Below, in pieces: positions 51,712 to 59,683 of a stretch of 64,000 nucleotides of DNA. The notes below the pieces were generated by a model, which worked only from the letters and a program-made list of their open reading frames with translations, was not told the origin of the DNA and did no database searches. This DNA is from Amycolatopsis pretoriensis (GTDB lineage: Bacteria > Actinomycetota > Actinomycetes > Mycobacteriales > Pseudonocardiaceae). The DNA lies in NCBI RefSeq assembly GCF_900107925.1, contig NZ_FNUJ01000005.1, positions 186,001 to 250,000 on the forward strand, read 5' to 3'. The translations under genes were made by a program, and so were the position numbers. How positions within the stretch are numbered: position 1 is the stretch's first letter; every line of letters begins with the position of its first letter.

Positions 51712-51954
51712 ATGTCTGTCGCCCCCAAGCTGCGCGAGGTCTTCGTCGAGGCGCTGGACCTCGACGGTGACGTGGACGTCGAGAACCTGAAGTACCGCGA
51801 CATCGAGGCGTGGGACTCGGTCGGCCACATGGCGCTGGTCGCGGCCATCGAGGACGAGTTCGACGTCGAGTTCGACACCGACCAGGTCATCGACATGTCG
51901 AGCTTCAAGGTCGCCGTGGACATGGTGACCGAGCTGCAGGCGAAGAATGACTGA
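51712..51954 (+). CDS. Acyl carrier protein
   Basis: This 80-residue acidic helical protein has the phosphopantetheine site S36 in AWDSVGHMA. D-S-V rather than D-S-L marks it as a specialised ACP, not the housekeeping fatty-acid-synthase AcpP. It lies between the LpxA-like and FabG-like genes, overlapping the latter by 8 nt, so it probably holds the acyl chain for these enzymes. Confidence 0.93.
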   Translation: MSVAPKLREVFVEALDLDGDVDVENLKYRDIEAWDSVGHMALVAAIEDEFDVEFDTDQVIDMSSFKVAVDMVTELQAKND

Positions 51955-52678
51955 TCTGTCCGGTCGCGTCGCGCTCGTCACCGGCGGGACGCGGGGGATC
52001 GGCCTGGCCACCGTGCGCGCTCTGGTGGAAGCCGGCGCGACGGTGGTGCTCACCGGCCGCGACGAGGCCCGCGCCAAGGAGGCTGCTTCGGCGGCCGGCG
52101 CCGCGGCGGGGCTCGCGCTCGACGTCACCGACGCGAAAGCGGTGTCTTCGCTGGTCAGGGGGGTCGCGAAGGAGCACGGCAAGCTCGACGTCGTCGTCGC
52201 GAACGCCGGGATCATGGAGGACGCGCTCCTCGGGATGATCCGCGAGGAGCTCGTCGACACGACGCTGAGCACGAACGTCGCCGGCACGCTGCACACCGTC
52301 CAGGCCGCGGCCCGGGCGATGATGCGCAAGAAGACCGGTGCGATCGTGGTGCTCGCCTCGATCGTCGGCGAGTACGGAAGCGCCGGTCAGACGGTCTACG
52401 CGGCCTCGAAGGCGGCGGTCGCGAACATCGCGAAGTCGGCGGCGAAGGAGCTCGGCCGGTCCGGCATCCGCGTCAACGCGGTCGCGCCGGGCGTGATCGA
52501 GACCGACCTGACCGCGGGCCTGAGCGAGGACGCGAAGGCGGAGAACACCGGCAAGACGCCGCTCGGGCGGCTGGGCCGGGCGGAAGACGTGGCGAACGCG
52601 ATCCGGTTCCTGGTGAGTGATGAGGCGTCCTTCATCACCGGGCAGGTGCTGGGCGTCGACGGAGGCTTGGTGCTGTGA
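51947..52678 (+). CDS. FabG-like 3-oxoacyl-ACP reductase (SDR)
   Basis: This 243-residue classical SDR has the NADP motif TGGTRGIG (12-19), NAG at 86-88, N110, and the catalytic S138, Y151 and K155 (YAASK). It probably reduces a 3-oxoacyl group on the adjacent ACP to the (R)-3-hydroxyacyl form, the usual LpxA donor. There is no ketosynthase in the operon, so chain building must come from elsewhere. It overlaps both neighbours. Confidence 0.9.
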   Translation: MTDLSGRVALVTGGTRGIGLATVRALVEAGATVVLTGRDEARAKEAASAAGAAAGLALDVTDAKAVSSLVRGVAKEHGKLDVVVANAGIMEDALLGMIREELVDTTLSTNVAGTLHTVQAAARAMMRKKTGAIVVLASIVGEYGSAGQTVYAASKAAVANIAKSAAKELGRSGIRVNAVAPGVIETDLTAGLSEDAKAENTGKTPLGRLGRAEDVANAIRFLVSDEASFITGQVLGVDGGLVL

Positions 52679-54069
52679 CGCTGTTGGGTGCGGGAGCCCG
52701 GCTGGTCGATGTGGCCGGGGGCCGCACGCTGGCGGGCGCGGAACTGTCGGCCGAGGTCGGCGAGCGCGTGGACGAGCTGGCGGCGCTGCCCGTCGGCGTC
52801 GTCTTCGCGCGGATGTCGATCGACCTGCCGAGCGTGCTGACCTACCTGGGCGCGTTCGAATCCGGCCGGGCGATCGCGCTGATCGACCCCGCGCTGGACG
52901 CGGACGTGCTGGCCGGGCTGGTCGCGCGGTTCCGCCCGGCGGCCGTGCTGTCGGCTTCGGGTGACGCTCCGGCGGGTTATTCGCTTCGCGGCTCCGACTG
53001 GGTTCGAGACTCCGCCGAGGGTGTCACGCCGCACCCCGACCTGGCCGTGCTGCTGCCGACCAGCGGGTCGACCGGCAATCCGAAGCTCGTCCGGCTGTCG
53101 CGCCAGGCGATCCTGTCGAACGCCGACGCCATCGCGCAGGTGCTGCACATCGACGCCGACGAGGTCGCGCCGACCTGCCTGCCCCTGCACTACAGCTACG
53201 GCCTTTCGGTGCTGAACTCGCACCTGGTGCGCGACGCGACGATCGTGATCGAGCCGTCCGGCGTGCTCGGGCGGGGGTTCTGGGACGCGGTGACGACGTA
53301 CGGTGTCACGTCGCTTTCGGGTGTCCCGTACCACTACGAAATGCTGCGGCGGCTCAAGTTCGACCCCGCGAAGTACCCGACGCTGCGCACGCTGACGCAG
53401 GCCGGCGGGAAGCTGCGCGACGAGCTGGTCGCCGAGTTCAACGAGAAGATGCTCGCGGTCGACGGCCGGATGTACGTCATGTACGGCCAGACCGAGGCGG
53501 CGCCGCGGATGACGACGGTGCCCGCCGAAAAACTGGCCGAAAAGCTCGGTTCCGCCGGGCCGGCGCTGCCGGGCGGCAAGTTCGCGGTCCGCCGGGACGA
53601 CGGGTCGGAGACCACGCACCCCAAAATTGTCGGTGAGGTCGTCTACCGTGGGCCCAATGTGATGCTGGGTTACGCGGACGACGAGTCCGGCCTGGCCAAG
53701 GGCGACGAATGCGGCGGCGTGCTCGCCACCGGTGACCTCGGGTACCTCGACGAAGAGGGGTACCTGTTCATCACCGGGCGGCTCAAGCGCATCGGCAAGG
53801 TGTTCGGCAACCGCGTCAGCCTCGACGACCTCGAGCAGGCCGCGCGCACGGCGGCGGTCGGGATCGACGTGGTGGCCGCGGTGCCCGCCGGCGACAAGGT
53901 CGTGCTGTTCGCCGAGGGTGTCGACAAGGACATCTGCAAGGACGCGTCGCGGGCGCTGTCCGAGCGGCTGCACCTGCACGCCAGCGGGTTCGACGTCCGC
54001 CCGATCGACACCGTGCCGCTGCTGGCCAGCGGCAAGATCGACTACCGGTCACTGGAGGCGAAGGTATGA
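52675..54069 (+). CDS. AMP-forming acyl/aryl ligase (ANL superfamily)
   Basis: This 464-residue enzyme is somewhat short for the family. Motifs: PTSGSTGNPKL (128-138) for ATP, YGQTEAAPRM (270-279), TGDLGYLDEEGYLFITGR, and the catalytic C-terminal lysine in GKIDY. It would activate a carboxylate as the adenylate and load it on CoA or the adjacent ACP. GTG 52675 overlaps the FabG-like stop, and its own stop overlaps the LuxE-like start. Confidence 0.92.
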   Translation: MTLLGAGARLVDVAGGRTLAGAELSAEVGERVDELAALPVGVVFARMSIDLPSVLTYLGAFESGRAIALIDPALDADVLAGLVARFRPAAVLSASGDAPAGYSLRGSDWVRDSAEGVTPHPDLAVLLPTSGSTGNPKLVRLSRQAILSNADAIAQVLHIDADEVAPTCLPLHYSYGLSVLNSHLVRDATIVIEPSGVLGRGFWDAVTTYGVTSLSGVPYHYEMLRRLKFDPAKYPTLRTLTQAGGKLRDELVAEFNEKMLAVDGRMYVMYGQTEAAPRMTTVPAEKLAEKLGSAGPALPGGKFAVRRDDGSETTHPKIVGEVVYRGPNVMLGYADDESGLAKGDECGGVLATGDLGYLDEEGYLFITGRLKRIGKVFGNRVSLDDLEQAARTAAVGIDVVAAVPAGDKVVLFAEGVDKDICKDASRALSERLHLHASGFDVRPIDTVPLLASGKIDYRSLEAKV

Positions 54070-55118
54070 GCGTGTTCACTCGGTCGCAGGCTGACCGGGA
54101 AGCCTTGCTGCTGCCCGAACTCGCCTCGCTGACGGCCCACCACCGGGCGAATTCCGAGGGCTACGACCGGATCCTGTCGTCGCTGGGCATCGCGCCTTCC
54201 GAGTCCTTCGCCACGATCGCGGACCTGCCGTGGCTGCCGGTGCGGATGTTCAAGACGCACGACCTGAAGTCGGTGCCGGACAGCGAGGTGTTCAAGACCC
54301 TCACGTCGTCCGGCACGACCGGTGCCGGCGCGTCGCGGATCTACCTGGACAAGGAGTCGGCGGGCGCGCAGACCAAGCAGCTGGGCGCGACCCTGCAGGA
54401 AGTTCTCGGCGGCGAGCGGCTGCCGATGCTGATGGTCGACACGATCGGCATCATCAAGAACCGCCGGTCGTTCTCCGCGCGTGGCGCCGGTGTGCTGGGC
54501 ATGGCGAACTTCGGCCGCAAGCACACGTACGTGCTCGACGAGAACGACAAGCCGGACGTCGAGGCCGTCAAGAAGTTCCTGGCCGAGTACGGCGACAAGC
54601 CCTTCCTGATCTTCGGCTTCACGTTCATGGTGTGGCTGTACCTCTACGAGGTCGCGCGGGACAACGGGCTCGACCTGTCGAACGGCATCCTGATCCACAG
54701 CGGCGGCTGGAAGAAGCTGATCGACCGCGCGGTCGACAACACCGAGTTCCGGCGGCGGTTCAAAGAGGACACCGGGCTCACCCGGATCCACAACTACTAC
54801 GGGATGATCGAGCAGATCGGCACGGTGTTCCTCGAAGGCCCGTCCGGGAACTCGCTGTACTGCCCGGACTTCGCCGACGTCGTGATCCGGAACCCGGAGA
54901 CGTGGGAGGAGCAGCCGGTCGGCGAGCCCGGCGTGATCGAGGTCGTCTCGACGCTGCCGACGTCGTACCCGGGGCACGTGCTGCTGACCGAAGACCTGGG
55001 GGTCTACAACGGCATCGACGATGGCGACTGGCCGGGCAAGCACTTCTCCGTGCTCGGCCGGCTGCCGAAGGCCGAGGCCCGCGGCTGCTCGGACACGTTC
55101 TCGGGAGCGGCGGCGTGA
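54066..55118 (+). CDS. LuxE-like acyl-protein synthetase
   Basis: This 350-residue protein matches the LuxE/acyl-protein synthetase family: LTSSGTTGAG (79-88) for AMP binding, IHSGGWKKL, and NYYGMIEQIGTVF near the end. LuxE in luminous bacteria activates fatty acids and passes them to LuxC for reduction to aldehydes. Here there are no luxA/luxB or luxD homologues, so a light role is excluded within this window. Overlaps neighbours by 4 nt on both sides (ATGA, GTGA), implying stoichiometric expression with LuxC. Confidence 0.9.
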   Translation: MSVFTRSQADREALLLPELASLTAHHRANSEGYDRILSSLGIAPSESFATIADLPWLPVRMFKTHDLKSVPDSEVFKTLTSSGTTGAGASRIYLDKESAGAQTKQLGATLQEVLGGERLPMLMVDTIGIIKNRRSFSARGAGVLGMANFGRKHTYVLDENDKPDVEAVKKFLAEYGDKPFLIFGFTFMVWLYLYEVARDNGLDLSNGILIHSGGWKKLIDRAVDNTEFRRRFKEDTGLTRIHNYYGMIEQIGTVFLEGPSGNSLYCPDFADVVIRNPETWEEQPVGEPGVIEVVSTLPTSYPGHVLLTEDLGVYNGIDDGDWPGKHFSVLGRLPKAEARGCSDTFSGAAA

Positions 55119-56359
55119 CTTCCCTGACTCAGCGTTTTCCCGCTGCTCCTGCTGTTTCCGTGACCGACCTGGTCGACGAGCTGCGGGCTGCCCCGCCGGG
55201 CGGCCGGCTGCGCGTGGGCGACCCGCGGATCGTCGAGTTCATCACGAAGTTCGCGCGCAAGCTGCTGGCGCCGGCCACCGCCCGGCGGTTCCCGGAGCTG
55301 GCGTCGCTCGGGTTCTTCCTGCGCAAGGGCGAGATCGCCAAGGCGTTGTCCACTTTGGACGCCACCGGTGGCGCGCTGCGGTTCCCCCGCGGGCTGGTGT
55401 TCCACGTGCCGCCGGCGAACGTCGACACGATCTTCGTCTATTCGTGGGCGCTGTCGGCGCTGGCGGGCAACCACAACGTCGTGCGCGTGTCGTCGCGTTC
55501 AGCCGGTGCCGCGGAAGCGGTGCTGGAGGCACTGAACGCGGCACTGTCCGAAGTGGACGCCGCCGTCGCGGACGCCGTCCGGGCGACCCAGCGCATGGTG
55601 ACCTACGACCGCAGCGACGAGGTGAGCGGCGCTTTGTCGCTGGCCGCCGACCTGCGCGTCATCTGGGGCGGCGACGGGTCGGTCGCCGCGCTGCGCAAGT
55701 ACCCGCTGGCCCCGCACGCGCGTGACCTGACGTTCCCGGACCGCTCGTCGTTCGCCGTCGCTTCGGTGGCGGGCTGGCAGCGGGCGTCCTCGGAAGAGCG
55801 TCGCGCGGCCGCCGAGGGCTTCTACAACGACTCGTACTGGTTCGACCAGGCCGCCTGCTCGTCGCCGCGCGCGGTGTTCTGGGTGGGCGACGCCGCTGGT
55901 GCGACGGCGGCCGGGCAGGAGTTCCGGACGCTGCTGTCGTCGGTGCTCGCGGCGAAACAGCACGTCACCGAGCCGGCGATGGCGGTCCAGAAGCGCGTGT
56001 CGGCGTACGGCGCGGCGGTTGACGGCCTGGTGCGCGGCATCGAGTTCGCGGGCAACGGCCTGGCCACCCTGGAGCTGACCGACCCGGCGATCCTGCCGCG
56101 CGAGTGGCTCGGCGCGGGCACGTTCGCGAACGCCCGAGTGTCCTCTTTGTCCGATCTGGTGCCGATCGTCCTGCGCAAGGACCAGACGGTCAGCCAGTTC
56201 GGCTTCTCGGCCGAGGAGCTGACGGAGTTCGCGCACGAGCTGGCGGGCCGTGGCGTCGACCGGATCGTGCCGTTCGGCAGCGCCCTGACGTTCTCCGCGG
56301 TCTGGGACGGTTACGATCTGCTCCACGAATTCAGCCGCCTGGTCACGGTGCAGGCCTGA
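55115..56359 (+). CDS. LuxC-like acyl-CoA/acyl-protein reductase
   Basis: This 414-residue protein fits the LuxC family: FHVPPANVDTIFVYSWALS (97-115), VIWGGDGSVAALR (NADPH region) and the acyl-cysteine C248 in FDQAACSSPRAV. LuxC accepts an acyl group on Cys and reduces it with NADPH to an aldehyde. GTG 55115 overlaps the LuxE-like stop. Together with LuxE it could convert the ACP- or ligase-bound acyl group to an aldehyde or alcohol that decorates a sugar; the acceptor is unknown. Confidence 0.92.
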   Translation: MTSLTQRFPAAPAVSVTDLVDELRAAPPGGRLRVGDPRIVEFITKFARKLLAPATARRFPELASLGFFLRKGEIAKALSTLDATGGALRFPRGLVFHVPPANVDTIFVYSWALSALAGNHNVVRVSSRSAGAAEAVLEALNAALSEVDAAVADAVRATQRMVTYDRSDEVSGALSLAADLRVIWGGDGSVAALRKYPLAPHARDLTFPDRSSFAVASVAGWQRASSEERRAAAEGFYNDSYWFDQAACSSPRAVFWVGDAAGATAAGQEFRTLLSSVLAAKQHVTEPAMAVQKRVSAYGAAVDGLVRGIEFAGNGLATLELTDPAILPREWLGAGTFANARVSSLSDLVPIVLRKDQTVSQFGFSAEELTEFAHELAGRGVDRIVPFGSALTFSAVWDGYDLLHEFSRLVTVQA

Positions 56360-56370
56360 GGAGACGGTCG

Positions 56371-57342
56371 ATGACGACAGTTGAGGACTTGCCGGCTGCC
56401 GGTAAGCAGCCGAAGTCCGCCAAGGCGAAGATCCTCGACGTCGTCAGGTGGGTCGCGATCCTGCTGGTCATCGGCTTCGCGGCGAAGCAGCTGGCCTCGA
56501 ACTGGGGCGAGTTCTGGCACACGCTGCGGGACGTGGCGTGGCAGTCGTCCCTGCTGAGCCTGGTGGCCCTGGTCGCGGCGATCATGGTGTCGACCTGGGG
56601 CTGGCAGGTGATGGTCGACGACCTGGGCAAGCCGATCGGCTACGCCCGGGGAGCGCAGATCTGCCTGGTCGGCTCGCTCGGCAAGTACGTGCCGGGTTCG
56701 GTCTGGGCGTACCTGCTGCAGATGGAGCTGGGCCGCAAGGCGGGCCTGGCCCGGGCGCGCATCTTCACGGGCTCGCTGATCCAGCTGGGCGTCGGAGTGG
56801 TGTCGGCCCTGGTGGTCTCGCTCTTGGCGGCCCCGGCGGTGTTCAGCAACAGCCCGCGCGCGATGTGGCTGTTCGTGCTGATCCCGGTCGGCCTCGCGAT
56901 GCTGCACCCGAAGATCCTGACGTGGGGAACATCCCTGGTCCTGCGCATTCTCCGGCGCCCACCGCTGGCCCACCCGCTGGGCTGGAAGGTCGTGGGCAAG
57001 GTCTTCGGCGCCTCGACGGCGGCGTGGTGCTTGCAGGGAATCCACCTGTGGCTGCTGGCGAACTCGGTGGGCACGCCCGGTTTCAGCGGTTTCGTGCTGT
57101 GCGTGGGCGCGATGGCCGTGGCGATGACGGTGGGCACGTTCGCGTTCATCCTCCCGAGCGGAGTGGGCGTCCGCGAGGTGGCCCAGGTAGCGGTGCTGAC
57201 GGCGAGCGGTTTGACGGTCGGCCAGGCAACGGCGTTCGCGGTGGCGTCCCGGGTGATGTTCACGGTGGCAGACCTGCTGACGGCAGGCATGGCGGCGGTA
57301 GCGGCCCGTTCGAGCCGCCGGCCGGCGGTCACGCCCGCTTGA
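56371..57342 (+). CDS. UPF0104/lysylphosphatidylglycerol-synthase-TM flippase-like membrane protein
   Basis: This 323-residue protein has about eight membrane helices and the family phrases STWGWQVMVDDLG, LGKYVPGSVWAYLLQ and LPSGVGVREVAQ. The same membrane module forms the flippase part of MprF, and stand-alone copies often end glycan clusters, where they may move lipid-linked products across the membrane. ATG 56371 begins 11 nt after the LuxC-like stop, so it is in the operon. Confidence 0.85.
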   Translation: MTTVEDLPAAGKQPKSAKAKILDVVRWVAILLVIGFAAKQLASNWGEFWHTLRDVAWQSSLLSLVALVAAIMVSTWGWQVMVDDLGKPIGYARGAQICLVGSLGKYVPGSVWAYLLQMELGRKAGLARARIFTGSLIQLGVGVVSALVVSLLAAPAVFSNSPRAMWLFVLIPVGLAMLHPKILTWGTSLVLRILRRPPLAHPLGWKVVGKVFGASTAAWCLQGIHLWLLANSVGTPGFSGFVLCVGAMAVAMTVGTFAFILPSGVGVREVAQVAVLTASGLTVGQATAFAVASRVMFTVADLLTAGMAAVAARSSRRPAVTPA

Positions 57343-57348
57343 CTGCTT

Positions 57349-57521
57349 TTATCCACAGCTGCTCGCCCCTGCTTCCCCTGGCAGGCGTATCCGGCGTTGT
57401 TTGCGAACCTCACTTCAGCTCATAAAGGCTGTTCACAGGGTCTTTCGCTGGGCTGCGCGGGGGTTGTCCACCACCTGTCCCCAAGTTGTCCACAGCACCT
57501 ACGCACATGTGGACAACTTGG
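57349..57521. other. Second DnaA-box cluster in a 303-nt convergent gap
   Basis: TTATCCACA (plus, 57349-57357), TTGTCCACC (plus, 57464-57472, one mismatch), TTGTCCACA (plus, 57486-57494) and its inverse TGTGGACAA (57508-57516) occur in the gap 57343-57645 between two convergent genes. The rest of the gap shows a G/C-rich possible hairpin near 57580-57612 and no gene. No dnaA or dnaN is nearby, so it is not an oriC. Confidence 0.55.
57481..57521. repeat. Perfect 14-bp inverted repeat enclosing two DnaA boxes
   Basis: CCAAGTTGTCCACA (57481-57494) is repeated in inverse as TGTGGACAACTTGG (57508-57521) with a 13-nt spacer. Each arm contains a full TTGTCCACA box. It could also act as a bidirectional terminator for the two convergent genes, as it lies midway between them. 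Confidence 0.85.
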
Positions 57522-57645
57522 CCTCGGGAGCCCTCAACCGGGCAATTTGGTCGGCCGCCGCCGATAGACTGGCCAAGGGGACGCCCCCCAAGGGAAGGGC
57601 GGGGGCCGCCGACGTCGCGGCACGCGCCGCAGCCTCCGGCAGCCC

Positions 57646-59532
57646 TCAGGGCACCAGCCGGTAAATCACCGCGTCCGAGTTCCGCCAAGCCTCCTTCAAG
57701 AACGGCTTCCCGGCCAACCCCACCAACCCCGGCTGATAAGGCTGCTCCGGCGCCGGCAGCGGCACCCCCAAAATCACCCACCGCACGTTCAACCGAACAA
57801 CCGCCGCCCGCACCGCCGGGTCCGTCTCGTAGTCCCGAAACCGCTCCGCCAGCAACCGAGCATCCGACGGCGGCAAAGTCTGGTCGTAGTGCGCCGCGAC
57901 CGTCCGGACCCCCGACAGCGCGTACGTCCAAGCCGTCCCGTCGAAGCGGTCGTTCATCGCCCACTCGCCCGGTGCGGCCAGCTTGCCCAGCTCCACCATC
58001 GCCGCCTCCTCGCCCGGCGTCACGTGCAGCTTCGACGGGTCCGCCGCCTGGTACCCCGTGTACACCCGAGCCCCGTTCGAGCGGAAGTACAACCCGTTCG
58101 ACAGCACCACGAAACCCAGCAGCACCACCACCGCGACCGCCACCGCCGGCACGCGCGGCGGGAGGTGGTCGCGCAGCCACGCCTGCGTCGACGCCAACCC
58201 GTGCGCCGCCAGGACGCACAACGGGATCGCCGCCATCGAGAAGAACCGGTACGGGTCGTCCCACCACGGGCGGGACAACGCCATCACCAACGGCGCGTTC
58301 GACGACGCCACCGCCATGTACGCCAGGCCCGTCACCGCCGCCGTCAGGCCGATCCAGCGCAACGCCCCCGCCCGCGCGAAGAACACGATCCCCAGGAACA
58401 ACGCCACCGACAACCAGATCTGCGGGTGTGCCTCGAAGTGCTGGAAGCTCAGCAACGCACCCAACGCCGTCGATGCTCGCCACTCGCTCGGCCAGCCGAA
58501 GTACGGGACGTCGCCCGTGGCCAGCCCCAGCGCGCCGAACAACTGCAGCCATGCCACGAACAACGCCGCCACCGCGATCGGCAGCAGCGCCAGCAGGTCA
58601 CGCCCGATCCGGCGCCACGAAGTCAGCCAGCGCTGCACCAGCAGCGGGCCGGCGAACAGGATTCCGCCGAACAACGTCGACGAATGGACGCACAGCAGGC
58701 CCACCGCCGCGAGCAACAGCACGAAACCCGTGTCCGGCGCCACGCGGTCCAAGTACCGCCGCAACGCCACCGCCGCCAACGGCGTGAGCGTCACGCCCAG
58801 CGCGAACGGCAGCAGCGGGCCGCGGTCCATCGACTCGTAGACGCCCATCACCGGCGCCACCGCCGTCAGCGCCACCGCGCCCGCCAGCACCGCGCGGCCG
58901 CGGAACTCGCGGACCAGCGTCACCAACGACAGTGCCAGCAAACCCGGCAGCAGCAGCGTGTTCGCGTCCAGAGTCGCCGGGATCGATGCCCCGCTCAGGT
59001 GGTAAGTCACCGACGCCAGCAGGTGGTAGGCGTTGGGGTAGAACACCGGCAGCGCGTCGCCGTACCAGTTCACGTGTCCCGTGCCGAACAGGCTGCCGTC
59101 GCCGGTGTCGGCGATGTAGCGGACGGCGTTGCCGTGGTACACCGCGTCGAAACCCTGCGGCAGCGCGCCGATGTGGCCCAGGCCGCGCAGTGTCGCGTAG
59201 AACCCGACCGCCGCGCCGAACAGCAGGCACGCGCCGACCGCGAGGTGCCCGCGCCGGTCCCACAGCCCGGGTTCCGGCTCTGGTGACCAACGGCGGACCG
59301 TCAGTTTCCGGACACCGTAAGCGATCGCGGCGAACACGACCGTCGAAAGCGCGTACGTCAACGGGGTGAACGACCACCCGATCGCCGCCGTCCACGGGCC
59401 GGTCAGGCCGCCGATCGCGTAGCTCAGCAGCGGTGCCAGTCCGGCCAGGGCCCAGCCGCGCAGTCCCGCGGCGAGACCGGTCAGCAGGCCCGGGACGGCG
59501 ATGACGGCAATGGCAACGCAGACGGAGAGCAC
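57646..59532 (-). CDS. DUF6541-type large polytopic membrane protein, probable GT-C transferase
   Basis: This 628-residue protein has about 12-14 membrane helices and a soluble C-terminal domain (about 500-628). The loop GFDAVYHGNAVRYI (about 127-140) holds an Asp in the position of GT-C catalytic loops, and PWWDDPYRFFSMAAIP is a family-type block. It resembles the actinobacterial DUF6541 proteins. A role in moving sugars from polyprenyl phosphates to outside glycans is inferred from fold and neighbours. Confidence 0.75.
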   Translation of the reverse strand: MLSVCVAIAVIAVPGLLTGLAAGLRGWALAGLAPLLSYAIGGLTGPWTAAIGWSFTPLTYALSTVVFAAIAYGVRKLTVRRWSPEPEPGLWDRRGHLAVGACLLFGAAVGFYATLRGLGHIGALPQGFDAVYHGNAVRYIADTGDGSLFGTGHVNWYGDALPVFYPNAYHLLASVTYHLSGASIPATLDANTLLLPGLLALSLVTLVREFRGRAVLAGAVALTAVAPVMGVYESMDRGPLLPFALGVTLTPLAAVALRRYLDRVAPDTGFVLLLAAVGLLCVHSSTLFGGILFAGPLLVQRWLTSWRRIGRDLLALLPIAVAALFVAWLQLFGALGLATGDVPYFGWPSEWRASTALGALLSFQHFEAHPQIWLSVALFLGIVFFARAGALRWIGLTAAVTGLAYMAVASSNAPLVMALSRPWWDDPYRFFSMAAIPLCVLAAHGLASTQAWLRDHLPPRVPAVAVAVVVLLGFVVLSNGLYFRSNGARVYTGYQAADPSKLHVTPGEEAAMVELGKLAAPGEWAMNDRFDGTAWTYALSGVRTVAAHYDQTLPPSDARLLAERFRDYETDPAVRAAVVRLNVRWVILGVPLPAPEQPYQPGLVGLAGKPFLKEAWRNSDAVIYRLVP

Positions 59533-59581
59533 GCTGGAGACTAAGCCGCCGATGATCAGTGAGCGGTCGCGGGGCCGGAGT

Positions 59582-59616
59582 CCGAACGGGACACTCCGTC
59601 GCGATACCCGAACGGG
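59582..59616. promoter_or_regulatory. Direct repeat CCGAACGGG in a divergent promoter region
   Basis: CCGAACGGG occurs at 59582-59590 and 59608-59616, 26 nt apart, within the 151-nt gap between the divergent membrane protein genes. The second copy is embedded in CCCGAACGGG, a small dyad, and is followed by TTATATTGACC, which could hold a -10 element. Operator role inferred. Confidence 0.35.
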
Positions 59617-59683
59617 TTATATTGACCAGTGCGTTTCCCTGCTTGACTGACGCCGGGCGGAGCGATCTTCACGAGGGGGCCGG

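Noticed and set aside
54066..56359. Bioluminescence operon
   Set aside because: luxA, luxB and luxD are missing and the context is glycan and ACP genes; LuxE and LuxC families have other uses.
50982..57342. Full polyketide or fatty acid synthase cluster
   Set aside because: There is an ACP and a ketoreductase but no ketosynthase or acyltransferase of the malonyl type.
57349..57521. Chromosomal replication origin
   Set aside because: No dnaA, dnaN, gyrB or rpmH nearby and too few boxes for an actinobacterial oriC.
57410..58552. Gly/Val/Arg-rich minus-strand frame
   Set aside because: It is an off-frame shadow of the DUF6541-like gene and its downstream gap, with repetitive composition only.
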